A stretch of 64,000 nt of DNA, taken from assembly GCA_040766655.1 (NCBI GenBank), contig JAXGQB010000006.1, forward strand, positions 372,001 to 436,000, in the 5' to 3' direction. A program made the position numbers and the translations under genes. This document shows positions 39,839-47,318 of this stretch, piece by piece (positions within the stretch are counted from its first letter, which is position 1; each line of letters starts with the position of its first letter). Source of the stretch: JALOOB01 sp040766655. GTDB lineage: Bacteria > Chloroflexota > Anaerolineae > CG2-30-64-16. The notes under the pieces are model-generated. The model made no database searches, was not told the origin of the DNA, and saw nothing but the letters and a program-made list of their open reading frames with translations.

Positions 39839-42229
39839 TCAGCGGCGCAGCGGCAGCGTGACTGTGCCGAGCACGATGCGGCCATCCGCGGTCGCAGGGT
39901 CGACGGCCAGGTTCCGGAAGCCGGGCGTCTCACCCGCGCGCACCTCGTACATGCCCGCGCGCAGCTCGAATGTTCCTGACAGCCCCTCGGGCAGGCTCAG
40001 GCGATGCGTGTCCGCGATCAGCTCGGCCGGCTGCCAGCGCGTCGCCGGCGTGTAGCCGCCCGCCGGATCCCCGTCGTGCTGTGCCACCACAGCGCCGCCC
40101 GCGTCCAGCAGGTGGACGAAGATCTTGTAGTTCCGCCCCACCTGCCGCGAGGCAAGCCAGTACAGGGTGACATCGAGCGCGTCCTCGCCCTTCGCCCGCG
40201 CCAAGTCGTAACCGGCCAACTGCGCCACATCTTCTACTGCGCTGCCAAGGGGCTGCGGGGTCCACGAACGGACACCCAGGCCCGCGGTGTTGGCGATGAT
40301 GGCCGCCACCAGCACGACCAACAGGGGCGCAGCCGCGGTCATCCCGACCCGATCGCGGCGCCGCATCTCCCAGCGGCGGCTCCAGCCGGCCAGGGCCCAG
40401 CCGAGTGCGCTGAGCGCCAGGATCAGGCCTGCGGCCATGACCGCGCGGGTCGGCCCGAAGCGCAGTAGGACGCGCGCGGTCCCGGGCGGCACGTCGACCG
40501 TCACCAGGCCCAGCTCTCCCGAGGGATAGGTATCTGCCCGCCGGCCGTCGAGGTAGGCCCGCCACGCGGGCAGGTGGAACTGGTGCAGGCGCACCTGATC
40601 CGGCGCGTCGGCCCTAAAACGCAGCGTGACGCGATCGTAGCCGAGCGACTCGATCTCGACGTCCGGCATCCGAGCGAGCGGTGGCCCATCGACTGCGTCC
40701 TCCGCCGGGCGGCCGAGCGCCCACCGCTGCTCGGTCACCGTCTGCGGCAGGAACTCGCCCGTCCACGTTGCCCCCACCTGGCCGGCCGCCGCGTCCTCGC
40801 CCCACATGCGCGCCGTGCCCCAGGCCTCCGCCGCCGTGATGGGTAAGGGCTCGAGCGGGACGAGCGCCAGCCCGTTGACCACGAAGGCGAGGGCCATGAT
40901 CGCCACCAGTACAGACCGCACGCCACGCGCGCGACGGGGCAGTTCCTGATTCGGCCAGAAGCGAAGGCATCCTGAGCGGAGTCCCGGCCGTTTTCTGGCC
41001 GGGACGGAATCGAAGGAGCCCGCGTGCAGCGGGGCCACCAGCGCGCCCGCGGCGATGGCCAGCCCCAGCGCGGCCAGCGTCATGAATCGCCAGGGGTACT
41101 GCATCTGCGCAAGGACCGGCTGCAGCAACCGCCAGGCGGGAAGCGAGGGCGCAGCGGTCATCAGGGCCGCGGCCGCCGCGAGGCAAAGCCCATAGAGGGC
41201 GACTGCAGCGTTCGCAGCCGGCCGCCGCGTTGCCCAGCGCAACGCCAGCCACCCGGCGATGGCGAGCAGGAACAGCGCTGCCGGCCAGCTCAGCGGATGT
41301 TCGGCAAGTCCGGCTCCGTGGGCCGCACGATAGCCGTACAGGGGTGCTGCCTGGATCAGTTGGCCGAGGGGCGCCAGGTGCCGCACGTATCCGTCCGACG
41401 GCCCGAGCCCGATGCCGACGTGCCCGCTCTCGGCAAGGAAGGGCAACCAGACCCATGCGCTCAGGCCCACCGCGAGGATGACGCCGGCCACTGCACCCGC
41501 GAAGCGGCGCCATCGCCCGGTGGCCAGCGCCAGGCCGAGCGCCAGGACGATCCAGGCCGGCGCCATCAGCAGCACGGTGAGGTTGTGCGTGTAGACCAGC
41601 CCCGCCCACGCCAGGCTGAGCCAGAGATAGGCCGGCGCTCCGTGGGCTTCCCGATAGGCCGCGACGGTGCACCAGACGATGAGGGGCAGGAAGGCGAACG
41701 CCATGTGCTCGGGCAGCGCGCCGCGGACGTACACGTCGGCCAGGTGATACGGGAAGTAGGTGTAGAGGACGGCGGCCAGCACACCGCCGGCGACGCCCCA
41801 CAGATACCGGCCCATGCCGTAGGCGGCCAGGGATGCAAGAATGAATCCGAGTGCAAATGTCCACTCTGCGGCCACGGCCGGCGACATGCCCAGGAGGGCC
41901 AGCAGCGTGCCCGGCGCGTAACTCAGCGGGGCGTAGAAGTTGAGCACTGCCTGGCCGTAGCCGAAGCCGAACTGCGGAAAGAGCCGCGGGTAGAGCACGC
42001 CATGCTCCCACGCGTCGGCCAGCGCGGCGATGCGATAGACGTGGAAGAGGCCGTCATCAGAAACGAAGAAGCCGGGACGGAGCAAGGGTACGAGCGCGGG
42101 CAGGGCGATGAGCAGGGGCAGCACCCACGCGAAACGGGAATGGCTCGCGAAGCCGCGAAGGCCGCGAAGAAATCCTTTCTCCTTCGCGGCTTCGCGTGAG
42201 TCCTGCAGTTCTGGGATGGTGAGGTTCAC
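39839..42229 (-). CDS. Large polytopic membrane protein, GT-C-like (6-PTPS-related type)
   Basis: A 796-residue protein with about 11 membrane segments. The segment FVSDDGLFHVYRIAALADAW (acidic pair after TM1), then QFGFGYGQAVLNFYAPLSYA and YTYFPYHLADVYVRGALPEH, is typical of the membrane group annotated as 6-pyruvoyl-tetrahydropterin-synthase-related, which resembles GT-C glycosyltransferases. The soluble C-terminus ends in the KIFVHLLDAGGAVVAQHDG module shared with its neighbours. Two palindromic elements shape it: one supplies most of its first 25 residues, the other adds about 20 residues in frame near the middle (DNA 40970-41017). GTG start at 42229, 3 nt after the previous stop. Last gene of the envelope operon. 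Confidence 0.72.
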   Translation of the reverse strand: MNLTIPELQDSREAAKEKGFLRGLRGFASHSRFAWVLPLLIALPALVPLLRPGFFVSDDGLFHVYRIAALADAWEHGVLYPRLFPQFGFGYGQAVLNFYAPLSYAPGTLLALLGMSPAVAAEWTFALGFILASLAAYGMGRYLWGVAGGVLAAVLYTYFPYHLADVYVRGALPEHMAFAFLPLIVWCTVAAYREAHGAPAYLWLSLAWAGLVYTHNLTVLLMAPAWIVLALGLALATGRWRRFAGAVAGVILAVGLSAWVWLPFLAESGHVGIGLGPSDGYVRHLAPLGQLIQAAPLYGYRAAHGAGLAEHPLSWPAALFLLAIAGWLALRWATRRPAANAAVALYGLCLAAAAALMTAAPSLPAWRLLQPVLAQMQYPWRFMTLAALGLAIAAGALVAPLHAGSFDSVPARKRPGLRSGCLRFWPNQELPRRARGVRSVLVAIMALAFVVNGLALVPLEPLPITAAEAWGTARMWGEDAAAGQVGATWTGEFLPQTVTEQRWALGRPAEDAVDGPPLARMPDVEIESLGYDRVTLRFRADAPDQVRLHQFHLPAWRAYLDGRRADTYPSGELGLVTVDVPPGTARVLLRFGPTRAVMAAGLILALSALGWALAGWSRRWEMRRRDRVGMTAAAPLLVVLVAAIIANTAGLGVRSWTPQPLGSAVEDVAQLAGYDLARAKGEDALDVTLYWLASRQVGRNYKIFVHLLDAGGAVVAQHDGDPAGGYTPATRWQPAELIADTHRLSLPEGLSGTFELRAGMYEVRAGETPGFRNLAVDPATADGRIVLGTVTLPLRR
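40970..41017. repeat. Palindromic element in frame within the last envelope gene
   Basis: TCCTGAGCGGAG, then GTCCCGGCC-GTTTTCT-GGCCGGGAC (perfect 9-bp stem, 40981-41005), then ATCGAAGGA. The CCTGAGCGGAG and CGAAGG ends recur in the elements at 43024, 47223, 48794 and 48871. It adds the peptide SFDSVPARKRPGLRSGC to the host protein without breaking the frame. Confidence 0.7.
42144..42200. repeat. 16-bp inverted repeat element at the 5' end of the last envelope gene
   Basis: CGCGAAGCCGCGAAGG (42146-42161) and CCTTCGCGGCTTCGCG (42181-42196) are perfect inverted repeats around a 19-nt centre. The element encodes most of the predicted N-terminus (REAAKEKGFLRGLRGFAS). It has a different sequence from the CCTGAGCGG family. 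Confidence 0.7.
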
Positions 42230-42232
42230 TTG

Positions 42233-44719
42233 CTACGGCTCCACGACAACAACTGCTAACTCGACATAATCTCCGCGGGGTCCGCTCAGGCGCGGTGCGC
42301 CTTCGAGGTCCCCTCGGTACATCCCGACGATCAGGCGGTAGTCGCCGGGCGGCACATCGAGCCGCAAGGCGACGTTGTCGGTCACTGTCTCGCCCGCGCT
42401 CATCGCGGCGGTCGGGTGAAGACCGTCGCCCGGCCAGCGGTCCGATTGGGCCACGACCTGGCCGTCCGCGCTCAGCACTTGTGCGAACACGGTGTAGTTC
42501 GCCTCCGGCCGGCGGTCAGCTTGCCAGTCGAAGGAAATCTGCAGGATGTCTCCGCCGCGTGCGCGCACCTCGCCATCGTCCAACGGCTGGGCCGCCCTGT
42601 CGCGGCCCTCGATCCCCAGGCGCGCGGCCCTCAGCGTGAACTCGCCGAGCGCCTGCCGGGGCTGGGCCAACTCGGCAGGTTGTCCTGCGGCCGAGAAGCG
42701 GATCAGCCGCGCCCATTCATCGTAGCGTCGCTCGTCAAGCTTGTACGCGTGGTCCGTGAGCCAGTGCTCCCAGTCTCGGCGCCCTTCCTGCTCGTCCGCC
42801 TGGGCGTTACGATCGCGGCCCAGGTAGATGCCCGCATAGCGGGCGGCGAGCTGTTGGGCGAGGGCCTCGTCCACGGGGGTGCTCTCCAGCGAGTACCAGG
42901 GCAGGGGGGCGTCCAGGTAGTTGAGGAAGTAGTCGGTCAGCGCCGGATCGGGCATCAGGAAGACGTCCTGGCATTGAAGCCACCCTCGCGCACCCGTGGC
43001 AGGCGTCGCGTCAGCCTGAGCACCCTGAGCGGAGCCGCGCAGCGGCGGAGTCGAAGGGGCGCAGCGCGCTTGGTGGAGGTCGGCCATCATCGGCCTCAGG
43101 AAGCGGTCCACGTCGTACTTGTCGAAGCGCGCGTCTCCCTGGCGATAGATCAGCAACAGCGCGGATGCGCCGGCCAGCATGGCAACTGCGGACCACAGGC
43201 TCACCGTCCGAGCCGCCGCGGGGCGACGCCAGATCGCCACCATGGCCCCTGCGCCCGCGAGCACGAGACCTGCCGAGACGATCAGCCCCCAGGGCAGAAC
43301 GGCCACCGTACCCTGGGGCCGCTGCTGCACCCAGGCGAAGTCGAGCGGCTGGCCCGCCAGGAGCAGCCGCAGATGTCCGAGCACGGGCGAGTGCTCTGGC
43401 CGCAGCATCAGGCCTTCGATGGCCTGGCCGAGCCCGCCCCAGATCGGAATGTTGTCGAGCAGCCACTGCACTTCCCAGGTCACCAGGTCGATCGACACGC
43501 CCAGCACCTGGATGAGGACGCTGAGGGCGATCAACGCCCATGCGGCTGCTCGTGCCACAAGTCTCCCGGGCCTCGCAGATCCGCCAGGCGCGTCTTCCCC
43601 GGCCAGCCACTCCCACACCGGCGCGGCGAGCAGGACCAGGAAGGGGACGATTGGCAGCAGGTAGCGCATGCCCCAAGCCACGCCGCCGGACCAGTAGTTG
43701 TAGCGGCTGTACCCGACGACGTGTGCGGCTACGATCACCAGCGCGGCGAGCCCCTCCCAGCGGTGCCGGCGCGTGAAGCGCCACGCGCCCGCCAGTCCCA
43801 ACAGCAGGACGGGGCAGTACCAGAAGAGACCCTTGTAGGGACTGATGGTGATGCCGGCCAACGCGCGCAGCATGCGCATGGGGACGGTCTGGGAGAGCTG
43901 CGGGTTGGTCGTGTAATCCACGATGTTGCGCGCGAACACCTCGACGCCGCTGAGGGTCGCCCGGTTGTAGACCTGGTAGAGCAGGAGAAGCGCGGCCAGC
44001 GGGATGGCCGCGGCCCCAAGCATGGCCAGGCGGCTGCGCCACAGCGGCCTGGCCCCATCTGCCCCGCGTCGCCACTCGACGCCGAATGCCAGAAGCGCCA
44101 GGCCGGGGATGGCACCCACACTGATCAGCTTCGTGACGATCGCCAGGCCCAGTCCGAACCCCGCAAGCGCGGGCCAGATCCACCGCCGCGACGCAGGCGC
44201 ACGGTAACGCAGCAGGGCATAGAACGCGAGAAGGTAGGCCAACGCGGTGAGCGGCTCGCGGAAGAAGGTGCGGCTGTAAGGCCACGCCAGGGTCGCAAAG
44301 GCAAATACCAGCGCACCCAGCAGGCCGGTGCGGCGGCGGTAGCCCAGCTCTGCGAAGATCAGATACAGGAGCGCTGCGGCCGCGGCGAGGATGACGGCAT
44401 TGAAGACGAGCGCGCCCTGGACCCCGGCGCCGAGCGCCCGGCCCCAGAGATAGAAGGGGATCGGCGCAACCATCTGCGCCGGCTCGTAGTTCGGGACCAT
44501 GTCGCCCGTCGTGGTGAGCATCCCCACCGCGGTGTAATCCCAGTAGATCTGGTTCGCGGTGAACTCCCCGCGCTTGACGAAGCTGTCCATGCCGGAGAAG
44601 TACGCCCGCTCGTCGTTGCTCTTGAACGCGCCGACGTAGGTGAAGAGGTAGACCCCCAACACCAGGAAGAAGATGCCGGCGGCAATCCGGCGGTCGGCGC
44701 GCGGCGCGGTCGATTCCAT
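42233..44719 (-). CDS. GT-C-type glycosyltransferase-like membrane protein
   Basis: About 828 residues. The N-terminal region (SNDERAYFSGMDSFVKRGEF after TM1, then FAFATLAWPYSRTFFREPL) has the PMT/ArnT-like layout with an acidic residue after the first membrane segment. About 10-12 membrane segments follow, then a soluble tail with TVFAQVLSADGQVVAQSDRW and PPGDYRLIVGMYRGDLEG. It probably transfers a sugar from a polyprenyl-phosphate carrier outside the membrane. The ATG at 44719 is one base after the previous stop; a TTG at 44731 overlapping it is an alternative. A palindromic element at 43024-43057 adds CAPSTPPLRGSAQG to an extracytoplasmic part. Confidence 0.75.
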   Translation of the reverse strand: MESTAPRADRRIAAGIFFLVLGVYLFTYVGAFKSNDERAYFSGMDSFVKRGEFTANQIYWDYTAVGMLTTTGDMVPNYEPAQMVAPIPFYLWGRALGAGVQGALVFNAVILAAAAALLYLIFAELGYRRRTGLLGALVFAFATLAWPYSRTFFREPLTALAYLLAFYALLRYRAPASRRWIWPALAGFGLGLAIVTKLISVGAIPGLALLAFGVEWRRGADGARPLWRSRLAMLGAAAIPLAALLLLYQVYNRATLSGVEVFARNIVDYTTNPQLSQTVPMRMLRALAGITISPYKGLFWYCPVLLLGLAGAWRFTRRHRWEGLAALVIVAAHVVGYSRYNYWSGGVAWGMRYLLPIVPFLVLLAAPVWEWLAGEDAPGGSARPGRLVARAAAWALIALSVLIQVLGVSIDLVTWEVQWLLDNIPIWGGLGQAIEGLMLRPEHSPVLGHLRLLLAGQPLDFAWVQQRPQGTVAVLPWGLIVSAGLVLAGAGAMVAIWRRPAAARTVSLWSAVAMLAGASALLLIYRQGDARFDKYDVDRFLRPMMADLHQARCAPSTPPLRGSAQGAQADATPATGARGWLQCQDVFLMPDPALTDYFLNYLDAPLPWYSLESTPVDEALAQQLAARYAGIYLGRDRNAQADEQEGRRDWEHWLTDHAYKLDERRYDEWARLIRFSAAGQPAELAQPRQALGEFTLRAARLGIEGRDRAAQPLDDGEVRARGGDILQISFDWQADRRPEANYTVFAQVLSADGQVVAQSDRWPGDGLHPTAAMSAGETVTDNVALRLDVPPGDYRLIVGMYRGDLEGAPRLSGPRGDYVELAVVVVEP
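43024..43057. repeat. Palindromic element within the 42.2-44.7 kb gene
   Basis: CCTGAGCGGAG, a GCCGC/GCGGC stem, then GAGTCGAAGG. Same end motifs as the element at 40970 but with a different central stem. Inserted in frame. Confidence 0.65.
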
Positions 44720-44720
44720 A

Positions 44721-47318
44721 TCAGGGTCCAACCAGGCTCAGCGGCGTAAGCTTCAGAACATCTGACAACGGATGCCCGGCATCGTCCAGCCAGGACAGAC
44801 GCGCATCGCCCGATGCGGCCGACAGCCGAAGTCCTGGCCAGGTGGCGGGATCGCCGGCGGCCACCGCAATCGTGAAGGCCACCTCGCCGGCACGCGTCAC
44901 GCGGACGGTCTGCGCCCACACCGCGCGGTCCGCGTTCCAGTCCCACAGGTCCACCGTCAGGTCGACGGGACAGGAAAGATCGGCCACCTCCACGATCAGC
45001 GGCGTCTCTGCGCCGCGGCGCGCCGCGCCGCCCTCAACCCGGTAGCTCCGGATGGCGATGCGACACGGGGCGGGCTCGTCCGCGCCGAGGACGGCCGGCG
45101 CTGCACCCTCCAGCAGGAGGCGTTCCCCGAAGCGCGCCTGGCCGCCCGGCATCTCGACGCCATCGGGTCCGAAGGCCGGCAGCCGTTCGCCGGTGTCGGG
45201 GTCGTAGAACCCCACCTCCCAGGTCAGCGTGGCCGGCGCCAGGGGCAGCGGCGGCAGGCCGATGGGGTGGAAATCCGCATAGATGATGCCGGGCTGCCAC
45301 GTGCTGGTCGGCTGCGCGGCCAGGAGTGGCGGCTGGTCGTGGCCGGCCACGATGCGGCCTGCCTCGTCCACCAGGTGGACGAACATGGCGAAGTTGCGCT
45401 CCGGCACGCGCTGCACCCGCCAGTAGAACGTGACGCCCGCAGCCCGGCCACCCTGCCACGGGCCGGCCGGCGCGGTCAGGCCGATCAACTCGAAGGCGCC
45501 GCTTGGGCCGTCGCCGAAGCGGATCGCCAGCGGTTCTGCAACCCGCGGCAGCGCGTCGATCATGCCCTGCGGCAGCGGCTCGACCCCGCGGGCGTACACG
45601 GTCAGGTCTCCGCCCCAGAAGCCCTGGGCCCCGATGCGCTGCAGGGGATCGTACGCGGCCTGGAACCAGGCATCCTCGTACACGCCGTACGCGTAGGCAG
45701 GGTTCAGCTCGGAGAACGCGACGTAGTCCGGCTGGCGTGCGTACATGGCCCACGACATGTCGCCGCGTGCCAGCGCCTGGCTGACCTCGCGGTCGAGGAG
45801 GCCGAGGAAATCGACCATCGGCCGGCGGCTGAAATAGCCCATGATGCCGACCTCCGTCACGCCGACCGTCGCGTCCTCGGGCGAGTTGGCCGCCAGCCAT
45901 TCACCCGTCGCACGGTAGGCGGGGTACTGCGTGCCCGGCAGCGCCTTGTCTGCCAGCGCTTGCGGCTCCGTCCTGACTGCCTCTTCTGAGCGCGCGGCCA
46001 TCAGGGCGTGCGTCACGGCGGGGCCAAGCAGCGCGAGCAGGAGCAGCGCCGCGCCGATGGCCGCCGTCAGGCGCGTGGCCGGGCGATTCACCAGGCCGGC
46101 GAGGCCGACGATGCCTGCCGCGGCCAGCGCGCACAGCAGCGGCGCCACGGGAAGATAGTACCATACGTAGGGCGTCACGCCCAGCACCACGTACAGCCCC
46201 AGGTGCAGCACCGTCCATAGGGCCAACAGGGCGAAGGGGACCAAGGACGCGCGCACGGGCTGCGACGGTCGTCTGGCCCGTACCGGTCGCCCGGCCTGCA
46301 CCGGTCGCCCGGCTTGGGCCGGGTCGCCTGCCTTTGGACCCCGCAGGCCGAGGAGCAGCCCAACGATGGCCAGCCCGAGGATGGCCAGGTATGCGGGCGA
46401 ATGCGCCCAGTACGCGCGGGCCATGAGCAGCAGGCCGCCGAGATAACCGGTGTCGGAGAAGAAGCCGGTGATGCCGAGCGCCACCTGCGCCTGCTTGCTG
46501 CCCAGCGTTCCCGGGAGGGGGACGCCGAGGAACAGCATCATGGCACCGTAAACCGCGACCACGGCCAAGCCGTATGCCAACATGGCCCGCCACGCGCGGC
46601 CTGAGGTGGCCCCGTGGCGGACGAGCAGGAAGATGCCCCACGCGGGGGCGGCCGCGGCTGCATCGAAACGCAGCAGCGTCGCGGCTGCCAGAGAGAGCGC
46701 GGCCCATGTCGTCCGGCCGCGCAACGTGAGGGCCAGGCCGAGCAGCGCCAGCGCCAGCGCGGGCAGCCCCTCCATGCCCAGGACGAGCCAGCTCATGGGG
46801 AAGGCGGCCAGCAGGATGCCTGCAAGCAGCCCGCCCCGCCGCGACCAGTGCCCCAACAGGTCGGCGAGCGCCGCGGCAGCGCCGATCATCGCCGCGATGC
46901 TGAGCCAGCCGCCCATGAGGGGGATGTCGAGGCCCAGCAGCCGCAGCCCCGCGAGGAGGGCTGCGTAGGCCGGCGCGGTCGTGGCGAAGGACTGCGCCGG
47001 ACCGCTCAGGTTGTAGATCAGCTGGCCATGCAGCGCCAGGTTCTCCGCGTAGCGATACGTGATGTACGCATCGTCGAGCGTGACCGCGCTGCTGTGGACC
47101 GCGGCGAGCAGCAGCACGACCGCGGCGCATGCGGCGAGGTACGCGGCCGGCCAGCGCGGGCCCGAGGAGGCGTATTTTCCGTTGGGGGCCACGGTATGGG
47201 GGATGCTCTGCGCCAGGCCGCCCCTTCGACTGCGCTCCCTACGGTCGCTCCGCTCAGGGTTCTCCACTGATGTACCCGACGTGAGGGGCGTCTGAAACGA
47301 GGCGCGTGTGGCTGTCAC
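44721..47318 (-). CDS. GT-C-type glycosyltransferase-like membrane protein
   Basis: An 865-residue protein. After a charged N-terminal extension of about 55 residues, the first membrane segment is followed by the acidic motif TLDDAYITYRYAENLALHGQ and NLSGPAQSFATTAPAYAALL, the usual GT39/ArnT-like opening. About ten membrane segments precede a long soluble part with PMVDFLGLLDREVSQALARG and the shared tail AMFVHLVDEAGRIVAGHD. The GTG start overlaps the previous stop (GTGA). The odd N-terminal extension includes NPERSDRRERSRRGG, encoded by a palindromic element at 47223-47259, and may not be part of the folded enzyme. Confidence 0.75.
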   Translation of the reverse strand: MTATRASFQTPLTSGTSVENPERSDRRERSRRGGLAQSIPHTVAPNGKYASSGPRWPAAYLAACAAVVLLLAAVHSSAVTLDDAYITYRYAENLALHGQLIYNLSGPAQSFATTAPAYAALLAGLRLLGLDIPLMGGWLSIAAMIGAAAALADLLGHWSRRGGLLAGILLAAFPMSWLVLGMEGLPALALALLGLALTLRGRTTWAALSLAAATLLRFDAAAAAPAWGIFLLVRHGATSGRAWRAMLAYGLAVVAVYGAMMLFLGVPLPGTLGSKQAQVALGITGFFSDTGYLGGLLLMARAYWAHSPAYLAILGLAIVGLLLGLRGPKAGDPAQAGRPVQAGRPVRARRPSQPVRASLVPFALLALWTVLHLGLYVVLGVTPYVWYYLPVAPLLCALAAAGIVGLAGLVNRPATRLTAAIGAALLLLALLGPAVTHALMAARSEEAVRTEPQALADKALPGTQYPAYRATGEWLAANSPEDATVGVTEVGIMGYFSRRPMVDFLGLLDREVSQALARGDMSWAMYARQPDYVAFSELNPAYAYGVYEDAWFQAAYDPLQRIGAQGFWGGDLTVYARGVEPLPQGMIDALPRVAEPLAIRFGDGPSGAFELIGLTAPAGPWQGGRAAGVTFYWRVQRVPERNFAMFVHLVDEAGRIVAGHDQPPLLAAQPTSTWQPGIIYADFHPIGLPPLPLAPATLTWEVGFYDPDTGERLPAFGPDGVEMPGGQARFGERLLLEGAAPAVLGADEPAPCRIAIRSYRVEGGAARRGAETPLIVEVADLSCPVDLTVDLWDWNADRAVWAQTVRVTRAGEVAFTIAVAAGDPATWPGLRLSAASGDARLSWLDDAGHPLSDVLKLTPLSLVGP
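47223..47259. repeat. Palindromic element in the N-terminal extension of the 44.7-47.3 kb gene
   Basis: CCTTCGACTGCGCTCCC-TACG-GTCGCTCCGCTCAGGG: the same end motifs as its relatives but in the opposite orientation, with a GAGC/GCTC-type stem. In frame. Confidence 0.65.

Noticed and set aside
42416..44749. 777-codon plus-strand open frame opposite a GT-C-like gene
   Set aside because: Composition is that of a reverse-complement shadow; the minus-strand frame has membrane segments and family motifs.
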